A stretch of 6,678 nt of DNA from an uncultured Litorilinea sp. (GCA_946885925.1 CAMPHP010000172.1:1-6678); one strand, 5' to 3'. Positions 1-5,552 are shown, counted from the stretch's first letter. Made by a program: numbers and translations. The notes: a model not told the origin generated them from the sequence alone.

Positions 1-1221
1 CGCCAGCATTACCTTCTGCTGGTTGCCGCCAGAAAGTTTGCCGACGATATGCTGTACCGATGGCGCACGCACAGCAAGACGCCGGTGATATTCTTCGGCG
101 GTGGCGATTTCGTCTTTGCGCCGCACCAGCCCCAGCGTAGCGAGATAGTGCCGTAACATGGGCAAGGTGATGTTCGGTGTGATGGACATGGGTAAGGTAA
201 GGCCAAGCTGATGCCGGTCTTCGGTGGAGTAGGCAATCTGGAGCGCAACAGCCTGCTCTGGCGAGCGGATTGCAATGCGCTGCCCTTCATAGAAGATCTC
301 GCCGCTATCCGCCGGTTCAATGCCAAAGAGGGCAAGGCCAACATCGGTGCGTCTTGCACCTACAAGTCCGGCAAAGCCTAGCACCTCTCCCCGGTGAACG
401 TCGAAGTTGATATGGCTAAAGACCCCCGACCGGCCAAGCCCGCGCACCGACAGCAGCAACTCTCGCTGTTCGTGTTCGCGGTGTGCAAAGAACTCCTCGA
501 CCTTGCGCCCCACCAGCTCGCGAATGGCGCGGTCGGGCGTATACTCACGCGCAGCGCCAGAGGAGATCACCTTGCCATCGCGCATGATGGTGATGCGGTC
601 GGCAATGGTAAAGACCTCTTCCATGCGGTGGCTGATAAAGAGTAAAGCCACACCCTGGTCACGCAAGCGACGAGCTAGCTTGAAAAGCTGGTCAACTTCG
701 TGGGCGGAAAGCGAGGCCGTTGGCTCGTCCATAATCAGCACGCGCACCTTGAGCGAGAGAGCTTTCGCAATCTCCACAACTTGTTGCGCTGCCAGCGTCA
801 GCCCGCGTGCTTGGCTGCGTACATCCAGTTGAATATCCAACTCGTTAAGGATCTGCTCGGCTTCCTCATACATGCGGCCCCAGTGCAGAAAAATGCCACG
901 CCCGGCATGGCTGATGAAGATATTCTCTGCCACGTCAAGGTCGGGGAAGATCATCGGCTCCTGGTGGATGGCAGCAATGCCAACCTTTTGTGCGTCCACA
1001 GAGTTGTGTACGGTGATTGGCTTGCCTTCAAGCAAGATCTCGCCGCGGTCGGGCCGGTGGATGCCCGTCATGATCTTGATCAGGGTGGATTTGCCAGCCC
1101 CATTCTCGCCAAGCAAAGCATGGATTTCACCCGGATAGAGATCAAGCGAAACATCATCCAATGCCTGAGTCACGTCAAAACGTTTAGAGATGTGCTTCAT
1201 CTCCAATACAGGTGCGCTCAT
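1..1221 (-). CDS. Sugar-type ABC transporter ATP-binding protein, two NBDs, 3' end cut by window edge
   Basis: This is the cytoplasmic ATPase of a carbohydrate importer of the RbsA/MglA/LsrA family, in which two nucleotide-binding domains are fused in one chain. 407 codons are visible; the family is usually about 500 residues, so about 90-100 are missing beyond the left edge. NBD1 has Walker [10 protein letters not shown] (residues 38-46), Q-loop IHQEP (85-89), the degenerate signature LTLAAQQ (141-147), Walker B VLIMDEP (161-167) and switch histidine H198. NBD2 starts near 255, has a P-loop without lysine (GLVGARRTD, 285-293), an EDR motif (334-336) and the canonical signature LSGGNQQKV (396-404). 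The intact site thus pairs NBD1 Walker A with the NBD2 signature, as is usual for this family. The QEP-x-FPDLxVAENIF stretch resembles rhamnose and AI-2 type members, so the substrate is uncertain. ATG at 1221 is the first sensible start, but it has no clear SD. Permease and binding-protein genes would be expected to the left. Confidence 0.93.
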   Translation of the reverse strand, partial: MSAPVLEMKHISKRFDVTQALDDVSLDLYPGEIHALLGENGAGKSTLIKIMTGIHRPDRGEILLEGKPITVHNSVDAQKVGIAAIHQEPMIFPDLDVAENIFISHAGRGIFLHWGRMYEEAEQILNELDIQLDVRSQARGLTLAAQQVVEIAKALSLKVRVLIMDEPTASLSAHEVDQLFKLARRLRDQGVALLFISHRMEEVFTIADRITIMRDGKVISSGAAREYTPDRAIRELVGRKVEEFFAHREHEQRELLLSVRGLGRSGVFSHINFDVHRGEVLGFAGLVGARRTDVGLALFGIEPADSGEIFYEGQRIAIRSPEQAVALQIAYSTEDRHQLGLTLPMSITPNITLPMLRHYLATLGLVRRKDEIATAEEYHRRLAVRAPSVQHIVGKLSGGNQQKVMLA

Positions 1222-1232
1222 GAGGTTCGTTG

Positions 1233-1286
1233 CTATCTCAACAGGGAAAGGAGAACAAAACAAAGGCAAGAAAACAAGACAAGCAT
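1233..1286 (-). CDS. Possible hydrophobic 17-residue upstream reading frame in the ABC ATPase leader
   Basis: A short frame on the minus strand reads [17 protein letters not shown] and stops with TAG 11 nt before the ATG of the ABC ATPase. It lies in the predicted leader of that gene. The ATPase start lacks a good SD, so translational coupling from this frame is conceivable. Against it, this frame has no good SD either, and the stretch is T-rich, which by itself yields hydrophobic codons. This may be chance. Confidence 0.15.
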   Translation of the reverse strand: MLVLFSCLCFVLLSLLR

Positions 1287-1467
1287 CAAGATGGCGGTAG
1301 CTATCCTGTCGCTTTAGAATTCACAAATAGATTACGGCATTACGCCAAGTCCACTGCGACTGGAACAAGCAGCGGCAAAATGATTGGTTAGAGATCTGCA
1401 ATTGAAGCGGGGAGTGCAGGATACACAATCATAAGCAGATTCTTCTGCAACGGTTATGAACGCAGGA

Positions 1468-1497
1468 ATTATAGGCGATATGGCTAGTTGGCGTCAA
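1468..1497 (-). promoter_or_regulatory. Sigma70-type promoter for the ABC ATPase gene
   Basis: Read on the minus strand, there is a -35 hexamer TTGACG (1497-1492), an 18-bp spacer, and a perfect -10 hexamer TATAAT (1473-1468). Transcription would begin near 1461, leaving a leader of about 240 nt before the start codon at 1221. A small GCAGA/TCTGC hairpin (1435-1448) sits just inside the predicted transcript. The 18-bp spacing is within the accepted range. Confidence 0.7.
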
Positions 1498-1520
1498 TCA
1501 GGCAAAAATAGGGCTATCTC

Positions 1521-1550
1521 TTGACATGGCCTATCAATGTGCAGTACTCT
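1521..1550 (+). promoter_or_regulatory. Candidate promoter for the small peptide/RNA unit
   Basis: A perfect -35 hexamer TTGACA (1521-1526) is followed, after 18 bp, by TACTCT (1545-1550), which keeps the three most conserved -10 positions (T1, A2, T6). It points rightward, away from the ABC promoter whose -35 lies only 23 bp away, so the two would be divergent. The -10 element is weak, hence moderate confidence. Confidence 0.45.
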
Positions 1551-1555
1551 GTGGA

Positions 1556-1594
1556 CAGAAACGAGTGGCAGAAACGAGTGGCAGAAACGAGTGG
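1556..1594 (+). repeat. Three exact tandem copies of a 13-bp unit
   Basis: The unit CAGAAACGAGTGG occurs three times head to tail without a mismatch (1556-1568, 1569-1581, 1582-1594). The array is bracketed by GTGGACAG on both sides (1551-1558 and 1591-1598), so each boundary shares sequence with the unit. It begins about where transcription from the 1521-1550 promoter would start, so it would lie in the 5' part of that RNA. Thirteen is not a multiple of three, so it is not a peptide repeat. Confidence 0.9.
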
Positions 1595-1617
1595 ACAGCC
1601 AACACGAGGCGGCTGTC
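1594..1617 (+). other. Inverted repeat/hairpin after the 13-bp repeats
   Basis: GACAGCC (1594-1600) and GGCTGTC (1611-1617) are perfect inverse complements with a 10-nt loop. No T-run follows, so it is not a terminator. It lies between the 13-bp repeats and the SD of the 22-codon frame, so it may be a structured part of that leader RNA or a protein-binding site. Confidence 0.5.
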
Positions 1618-1654
1618 AATGGTTCTATCTTCTTCAAGAAAGGAGGCGCGTCCT

Positions 1655-1723
1655 ATGAATATCATTACGACTATCAATGTTTTCACGATCAAATATGGGA
1701 TGCGCCTGCCCTATAGCCGGTAG
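1655..1723 (+). CDS. Small reading frame of 22 codons with a strong SD, unknown function
   Basis: I do not recognise this peptide. It begins MNIITTINVFTIKYGM and ends RLPYSR, with a mildly hydrophobic first half and three basic residues in the second; there is no obvious membrane helix or signal peptide. The case for translation is the AAAGGAGG site at 1639-1646, the best SD in the window, 8 nt before the ATG. The reading frame stays open upstream to an ATG at 1526, but that start overlaps the promoter and lacks an SD. AGGA of the SD (1641-1644) can pair with TCCT (1651-1654) just before the ATG, which could modulate access. The stop lies inside a small hairpin (ATAGC 1713-1717 with GCTAT 1723-1727), and an intrinsic terminator follows 23 nt later. 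It could be a real small protein, a leader peptide for attenuation ahead of rsgA, or a decoy within a small RNA. Confidence 0.45.
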   Translation: MNIITTINVFTIKYGMRLPYSR

Positions 1724-1746
1724 CTATTTAGCGATCTGCTTCTTCG

Positions 1747-1777
1747 GCCACGGGTGCATCCTGCCCCGTGGCTTTTT
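1747..1777 (+). terminator. Intrinsic terminator after the 22-codon frame
   Basis: A perfect 8-bp GC-rich stem, GCCACGGG (1747-1754) with CCCGTGGC (1765-1772), encloses a 10-nt loop and is followed directly by TTTTT (1773-1777). It would end transcription coming from 1521-1550. GCCG (1716-1719) can pair with CGGC (1745-1748), overlapping the left arm by two bases, so a weak competing structure is possible. Confidence 0.8.
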
Positions 1778-1856
1778 AGTTCCTAGCTTCACGTCTGCGG
1801 TCATAACAAAGCTATCCACAGCCAAAAGGCCAGCTAGCGGCAAGCGTGCAGGGAAA

Positions 1857-1888
1857 AGCCAGGGGGCATCTCATCCCGTGGCTGTTTT
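1857..1888 (+). terminator. Second terminator-like hairpin, related to the first
   Basis: AGCCAGGGG (1857-1865) pairs with CCCGTGGCT (1875-1883) over nine positions with one G-G mismatch and a 9-nt loop. GTTTT follows on the plus strand. On the minus strand TTTT adjoins the stem, so it could act in both directions. The right arm is identical over nine bases to that of the terminator at 1747-1777, and the loops share GCATC, so the two look like diverged copies. Confidence 0.5.
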
Positions 1889-1916
1889 GCGCTGGGCGTA
1901 AGTAGACGCGGGACGA

Positions 1917-1939
1917 CATTAGATTCGCTGCATTAGATT
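1917..1939 (+). repeat. Pair of 9-bp direct repeats, 14-bp period, upstream of rsgA
   Basis: CATTAGATT occurs at 1917-1925 and again at 1931-1939, separated by CGCTG. Each copy contains TAGATT, a four-of-six match to a -10 hexamer, but no convincing -35 stands at the right distance. It lies about 60 bp before the rsgA start and may be a regulatory site. Confidence 0.6.
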
Positions 1940-1960
1940 AACGGTCGCTTCGGCTGTTAA
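1938..1960 (+). other. Hairpin in the rsgA 5' leader
   Basis: TTAAC (1938-1942) and GTTAA (1956-1960) form the base of a dyad. In RNA, allowing G-U pairs, the stem extends to about ten pairs with a tiny CUU loop; alternatively the inner part folds as GC-UUCG-GC (1947-1954). It ends 21 nt before the rsgA SD, so it could influence leader stability, but no ligand or protein can be named. Confidence 0.35.
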
Positions 1961-1997
1961 TTGCAAAGGGAACTAACTTATAAAGGGGACTCATCCG

Positions 1998-3251
1998 ATG
2001 AAAAAGTCTGATCGTCCAGATCAAAGGAGCGACTTTGACCCGGACAGGCAACGCAAGGGGAAGGAAAAAAGCATACGGCGCAAGCAACTGGCGGCTGAAC
2101 GCAAGAAGTTCAAACGCAATCAGCAGCCCGACGGACCGCGGCGTAAGGATTGGACACCTGCCGATCTGGATCTGGCGCAGCTTGACACGTTGGATGGCGA
2201 CGACTATGCCGCGTTCGAGCGCATCATGCCGCTTGATGAGGGCGATCGACGGCGCGCGCTGGAACGCGCCGCATTCGTCCGCTCAGATTCAAACAACTTA
2301 CAAGCGGGCACCGGCAAAGGAACTCCCTTTGTTGGAGACGATGCCTCGCTTCAAGGAAGGGTTGTCGCCATCGCCAGCAATCTCTGTCGCGTCGCTATCG
2401 GAGACGCGACTTTGTTATGTACTGTGCGCGGCACACTCCATGCCCAGGAAACCGGCTTCACCAACGCGGTGGCGGTTGGCGATCAAGTGCTTGTGCAGCA
2501 AGGCGGTGCCGGTTATGGAGTGATTGAGCAGATCCTGCCTCGCCACAGCTTGTTGGCACGACCCGATGTATTCTACCCGCACTTGCAGCAGGTAGTCGTT
2601 GCCAATGCCGACCAACTCCTGATTGTTGCCTCGTGGCGTGAACCTATCATTTGGTTTGAATTGATCGATCGCTATTTGGTGGCTGCGGCGAGAAACCATT
2701 TGCCTGCCGTGATCTGCGTTAACAAGATTGATTTGGCTGAGTCACGCGCCGAATGCGAACGCGCTTTGCAGCCTTACCGCGCCTTGGGTGTGCCCTGCGT
2801 CTTCACCAGTGCCCAAACGGGTGAAGGCATAGAGGAACTGCGCACCGTGGTGCAGGGTCGCACCACGGTATTGGCTGGACTATCCGGCGTTGGTAAATCG
2901 TCGCTCCTATCGGCAGTGCAGCCGGGTCTAGTCTTACGCGTCGGTGTGGTGAGCGAACACAGTGGCGAAGGTCGCCATACTACCACCCAGACCACATTGC
3001 TGCGATTGGACAATCAAACATGGGTGGTCGATACACCTGGCATCCGCGAGTTTGGCCTGAGCGGGTTAACTCGGTCAGAACTTATTACGTACTTTGCTGA
3101 AATGGCAGAGGCAGCAACGCGTTGCCGCTTCCGCAATTGTACTCACCTGAATGAACCTGGTTGTGCAGTCCAAGCCGCGGTTGCCAGCGGTACCATCGTC
3201 CACAGCCGCAATCACAGCTATCGCCTGATCTATGCTTCTCTTCCTGCGTAG
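1998..3251 (+). CDS. rsgA: Ribosome small-subunit-dependent GTPase A (RsgA/YjeQ)
   Basis: RsgA is a circularly permuted GTPase that acts late in 30S maturation, checking the decoding region and releasing assembly factors. The permuted motif order is visible: G4 NKID (242-245), G5 SAQ (271-273), P-loop GLSGVGKSS (294-302), the G2 threonines in HTTT (327-330) and G3 DTPG (345-348). An OB-fold-like segment spans about 115-185 and ends in the family's PRHSLLARP-type linker (181-189). The C-terminal zinc site is C376, C381, H383 and C389, in the expected C-x4-C-x-H-x5-C spacing. At 417 residues it is longer than typical members (about 300-350), because the first ~110 residues are an extra segment rich in Lys, Arg and Asp. 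AAAGGGGA (1982-1989) is an SD 8 nt before the ATG. It stands alone on the plus strand, converging with the deacylase gene. I see no clear promoter of its own. Confidence 0.96.
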   Translation: MKKSDRPDQRSDFDPDRQRKGKEKSIRRKQLAAERKKFKRNQQPDGPRRKDWTPADLDLAQLDTLDGDDYAAFERIMPLDEGDRRRALERAAFVRSDSNNLQAGTGKGTPFVGDDASLQGRVVAIASNLCRVAIGDATLLCTVRGTLHAQETGFTNAVAVGDQVLVQQGGAGYGVIEQILPRHSLLARPDVFYPHLQQVVVANADQLLIVASWREPIIWFELIDRYLVAAARNHLPAVICVNKIDLAESRAECERALQPYRALGVPCVFTSAQTGEGIEELRTVVQGRTTVLAGLSGVGKSSLLSAVQPGLVLRVGVVSEHSGEGRHTTTQTTLLRLDNQTWVVDTPGIREFGLSGLTRSELITYFAEMAEAATRCRFRNCTHLNEPGCAVQAAVASGTIVHSRNHSYRLIYASLPA

Positions 3252-3301
3252 GTGATGACTAGACCAGTAGATCAATTGGGCGCTTTATTGCTCCGTCCGA
3301 C

Positions 3302-3316
3302 AGTTGCGCTGCAACT
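3302..3316. other. Short inverted repeat between convergent genes
   Basis: AGTTGC (3302-3307) and GCAACT (3311-3316) form a perfect 6-bp stem with a 3-nt loop. It lies in the 101-bp gap between the convergent ends of rsgA and the deacylase gene. Neither strand has a following T-run, so it is not a standard intrinsic terminator. It could act as a transcript-end stabiliser or be chance. Confidence 0.3.
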
Positions 3317-3352
3317 ATCAACCGGCGGTATATGTCTCTCTCAAGTCTACGA

Positions 3353-4360
3353 TCATCCCAGAGAGAAGGGGCGGACGATGACGAGTACGCAGTCGCCCTG
3401 ACGCGTGAGAGGAAGCGCACGGCGGCCCATGACCATGCCATCAGTCTCAGCATAGACAAGTCGCGGCTCGTTGAAAGGCTCCTCGGTGTTGTGGATTTGG
3501 CCTACAGGCTCACCTGCGCGCACATGCCCGCCGAGGTCATAGAAGGGTTCAAAAATGCCGCTGACAGGGGCCATGATGTAATCCTCGCGCTCGGTCGCGC
3601 CGACGATCTGTGGCTCCTGGATCGGCAAGGAGGGTTCGCCCTCCAGGATACCGTGCAGGCGCAAGACGTTGTAGACACCTGTCTCAGTGGTGCGTAGGAT
3701 TTCGGGCGAGAATTGCGCCGCGCTGCCTAGTTCTGTTCCCAACGTCATTTTGCCCAACGCCTCGGCATGGCTGGGCAGCAGCCCTTCACCACCCACATCG
3801 CGATAGACAAAGACATAGGGCGCACCCCACGCAACACCCGACCGCAACATGCCCTGCATCTGCTTTTCATTGGCAACGTGGTGCATGTTGACTGAAGAGA
3901 GAAAGAGAATCGAACGCCCGCCTGAATGGATGTCGACCACAAGATCGGCTAATGGAAAGAGGGCGTTGGAGACATAGTGGGCGATGATGCTGGTGAGGGT
4001 GCCATTGCGCTCACCAGGGAAGGCGCGGTTCATGTTCTTGCCATCCACAGGGGAGAGGCGTGTCCCTGCCTGGCCCGCGGGCCGGTTGAGCATGGGAATG
4101 ATGATGATGCGCCCTTGCACCTGCGCCGGATCAATGGCGCGCACTAGCTTGGGGAGAGTAACTGCCCCCTCGTATTCGTCCCCGTGGTTGCCGCCAAAGA
4201 AGAGCGCGGTGGGGCCGCTGCCATTCTTGATCACGGCGATGGGAATAAACTGTGTGGCCCAACCTGCCAAATTGTCAGATTGGGGTACGCCCAAGAAGCC
4301 AGTCTGTTTCCCCGGCTTTTCATAGTCAATCGATGTCCAGATCTGCGTGTCAACACTCAT
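3353..4360 (-). CDS. Zinc deacylase, AstE/aspartoacylase superfamily, DoeB-like
   Basis: This protein belongs to the succinylglutamate desuccinylase/aspartoacylase branch of the M14-like zinc hydrolases. These cytoplasmic enzymes remove an acyl group from an amino-acid-like substrate. The overall length (335 residues) and the segments GNHGDEYEG (57-65) and DIHSGG (143-148) resemble DoeB, the N-acetyl-diaminobutyrate deacetylase of ectoine breakdown. Predicted zinc ligands are H59, E62 and H145; N111-R112 in the NMNRAFPG motif should bind substrate carboxylate; E210 in GTELGS is the likely catalytic glutamate. The C-terminal part (about 260-333), with IMAPVSGIFEP and GGHVRAGEPVG, is the lipoyl-like beta barrel common in this family. 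The ATG at 4360 has AAGG (4370-4373) 9 nt upstream. No other ectoine gene is in the window, so the true substrate is open. It lies downstream of the FMN-protein gene on the same strand, 160 bp away. Confidence 0.88.
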   Translation of the reverse strand: MSVDTQIWTSIDYEKPGKQTGFLGVPQSDNLAGWATQFIPIAVIKNGSGPTALFFGGNHGDEYEGAVTLPKLVRAIDPAQVQGRIIIIPMLNRPAGQAGTRLSPVDGKNMNRAFPGERNGTLTSIIAHYVSNALFPLADLVVDIHSGGRSILFLSSVNMHHVANEKQMQGMLRSGVAWGAPYVFVYRDVGGEGLLPSHAEALGKMTLGTELGSAAQFSPEILRTTETGVYNVLRLHGILEGEPSLPIQEPQIVGATEREDYIMAPVSGIFEPFYDLGGHVRAGEPVGQIHNTEEPFNEPRLVYAETDGMVMGRRALPLTRQGDCVLVIVRPFSLG

Positions 4361-4375
4361 AGAACAAGACCTTAT

Positions 4376-4401
4376 CTGTGGGGTGTGAGCTGTGGGGTGT
4401 G
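4376..4401 (-). repeat. Pair of 12-bp direct repeats, 14-bp period, upstream of the deacylase
   Basis: CTGTGGGGTGTG (plus-strand reading) occurs at 4376-4387 and 4390-4401, separated by AG. The pair starts 16 bp upstream of the deacylase ATG and lies next to its SD, so it is in the leader or overlaps the transcription start. It could be an operator or an RNA-binding site. I find no convincing promoter in this gap. Confidence 0.75.
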
Positions 4402-4439
4402 GAATAGCCGTTGGTAGATTAACCCAAGTTGCTTAGCTC

Positions 4440-4463
4440 CGGGGACTCTCTCCTCTGTCCCCG
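4440..4463. other. GC-rich hairpin between the FMN-protein and deacylase genes
   Basis: CGGGGAC (4440-4446) and GTCCCCG (4457-4463) pair perfectly over 7 bp around a 10-nt pyrimidine-rich loop. On the minus strand it lies about 60 nt beyond the stop of the FMN-protein gene, where a terminator would be expected, but no T-run follows. It may be a weak terminator, a processing or stability element, or part of the deacylase leader. Confidence 0.4.
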
Positions 4464-4520
4464 TAGGGATCTCTCTGGGGAAATGGTGACAGTTGTGGGA
4501 AGCAATCAATTTGGATTAGA

Positions 4521-5150
4521 TTAGTACAATCTGTCGCGATAACCGTCGTCAATAAGCGTTTGTAACTTTTCAACGCTATCCGGCAGTTTCGTATGATCCA
4601 CCATAACCTGAGCAAGCGAAGACAAACCACTCAGTTCGGGCCATTGCTCCTGCTGCCAAATTCCTGAACGGATAACACACTTGGCACAGTGCATAAACGC
4701 TTCTTCAATCGTAACCACAATGGCGAAGTCCGGCGTCTTGCCACGCATTGGCATCTGCTCGCGCAGCCATTGATCGCGCACAATCATGGCCTTGCCACTG
4801 ACGCGGAAGGTCTCTTGCTTGCCTGGTATAAAAAAGAAGAGTCCGACGTTGGGATTCTGCAAGATGTTGCGAAAGGTATCCCCGCGGCGGTTGCCTGGAC
4901 GGTCGGGAATTGCTAGGGTCTTTTCATCCAGCACCTTGACGAAACCCGCCGGGTCACCCTTGGGCGAAATATCCATATTGCCAGCGGCATCTGATGAGGC
5001 AATGAGCATAAAAGGCGAACTAGCAATAAATGTGCGGCAATGCTCATCGAGTGTGTCTACAGCTTTGTTGGCGGCCATCTGGCTGGGATAGCCCAGGATC
5101 TCTCGCAGTTGTTCTTCAGTTGTGATAATGTCTGAGCAGGGGGTTTGCAT
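4521..5150 (-). CDS. Pyridoxamine 5'-phosphate oxidase-like FMN-binding protein (MSMEG_1061-like)
   Basis: This 209-residue protein has the split-barrel fold of PPOX-class flavoproteins and the look of the MSMEG_1061/DR2398-type subfamily. Its substrate is not established; relatives bind FMN or a related cofactor in the cytoplasm. Supporting segments are an N-terminal helical part (1-40), the beta core FMLIASSDAAGNMDISPKGD (47-66), the conserved IPDRPGNRRGDTFRNIL block (81-97), which probably contributes to cofactor binding, and the strand pair LFFFIPG...ETFRVSGKA (104-121). A closing segment, EEAFMHCAKCVIRSGIW (149-165), is a hallmark of the subfamily. The length is normal for the family. 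ATG at 5150 is preceded by AAGG (5158-5161) at 7 nt; two further AAGGAG-like copies lie upstream. A good promoter is at 5239-5267. It is not true PdxH: it is the related subfamily, without any pyridoxal pathway neighbour. Confidence 0.88.
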   Translation of the reverse strand: MQTPCSDIITTEEQLREILGYPSQMAANKAVDTLDEHCRTFIASSPFMLIASSDAAGNMDISPKGDPAGFVKVLDEKTLAIPDRPGNRRGDTFRNILQNPNVGLFFFIPGKQETFRVSGKAMIVRDQWLREQMPMRGKTPDFAIVVTIEEAFMHCAKCVIRSGIWQQEQWPELSGLSSLAQVMVDHTKLPDSVEKLQTLIDDGYRDRLY

Positions 5151-5161
5151 TTGGTTACCTT

Positions 5162-5185
5162 GTTACTCCTTGAGGGTTACTCCTT
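5162..5185 (-). repeat. Pair of 10-bp SD-like direct repeats, 14-bp period, in the FMN-protein leader
   Basis: Read on the minus strand, AAGGAGTAAC occurs twice (5185-5176 and 5171-5162), followed by the related AAGGTAAC (5161-5154) just before the start codon. All three contain an SD-like purine core, but only the last is at a normal distance from the ATG (7 nt). The arrangement suggests local duplication around the ribosome binding site, possibly with a standby-binding effect. Confidence 0.7.
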
Positions 5186-5238
5186 AAGGGAAAGGCGGAT
5201 GGTTGCGGAAGAGGAAAGAAGGGAGTCACTGTCCTTCT

Positions 5239-5267
5239 ATCATATCGCTTATACAACTACTGCTCAA
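5239..5267 (-). promoter_or_regulatory. Sigma70-type promoter for the FMN-protein gene
   Basis: On the minus strand, TTGAGC (5267-5262) and TATGAT (5244-5239) are separated by an ideal 17 bp. Transcription would start near 5232 and give a leader of about 80 nt with a pyrimidine-rich tract (roughly 5225-5204) and the repeated SD-like elements. Confidence 0.65.
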
Positions 5268-5357
5268 CCCTCTATCGCTATATCGGTAGAGTTCTTGATG
5301 CTCCCAATTGGTATTCACAATTGATAGATGGATGCACTGAGCGAAAGGAAGAGAGCC

Positions 5358-5552
5358 TTGACGGATACAGTTGGTTACCAACATATTATACTTGACGACG
5401 TGGGCACTCCGATGATTGCTGGAACAATTATGAAAGTCGTCTTGGTAGACCTTCCAACGTTCCATCACCTTTATTTTACTTGTGTGTCCATCATTGTGAA
5501 AGCCATCAAAGGAACTGATGTCTGTCTTGATTGTTCTTATGGATTATCGTGA
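5358..5552 (+). pseudogene. Decayed DUF433-type gene fragment
   Basis: From a TTG at 5358 the frame reads MTDTVG, then YQHIILDDVGTPMIAGT and IMKVV. This closely matches the start of DUF433-family proteins of the type that read Y-x-HIVLD-x-x-G-x-P-x-IAGTTMKVVELV. Small DUF433 proteins are often paired with a PIN-like (DUF5615) toxin and are thought to be antitoxins. After about residue 28 the likeness is lost: the frame continues with LVDLPTFHHLYFT to a stop at 5550-5552, without the expected W-SPEE-(L/I)-HxQHPHL region. A neighbouring frame contains FQRSITF, which might be a shifted trace of that region, suggesting small deletions and a frameshift. No toxin partner is present. An ATG at 5328 also opens the frame. 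The recognition of the N-terminal part is from memory of the family; the decay is inferred. Confidence 0.45.

Noticed and set aside
394..1317. Long plus-strand reading frames opposite the ABC ATPase
   Set aside because: They mirror a clearly recognisable ABC protein on the minus strand and their translations show no domain features.
1556..1598. 13-bp repeats as a CRISPR array
   Set aside because: The units are contiguous with no spacers and far too short for CRISPR repeats; no cas gene is present.
1526..1654. Upstream extension of the 22-codon frame to the ATG at 1526
   Set aside because: The ATG overlaps the promoter, has no SD, and the 13-bp repeats are read in shifting frames; the AAAGGAGG site points to 1655.
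1812..1820. CTATCCACA, one mismatch from a DnaA box
   Set aside because: A single isolated near-match with no cluster, AT-rich unwinding region or dnaA/dnaN neighbours; chance is likely.
1970..1986. TTATAA-like -10 element just before rsgA
   Set aside because: It overlaps the SD, so a transcript starting from it would lack a usable leader; no matching -35 is convincing.
3332..3697. Plus-strand frame following rsgA
   Set aside because: It is antisense to the conserved C-terminal barrel of the deacylase and has no domain features.
5226..5468. 80-residue minus-strand frame between the FMN-protein and nucleotidyltransferase genes
   Set aside because: It overlaps the FMN-gene promoter and the DUF433 relic, has no SD and no recognisable domain.
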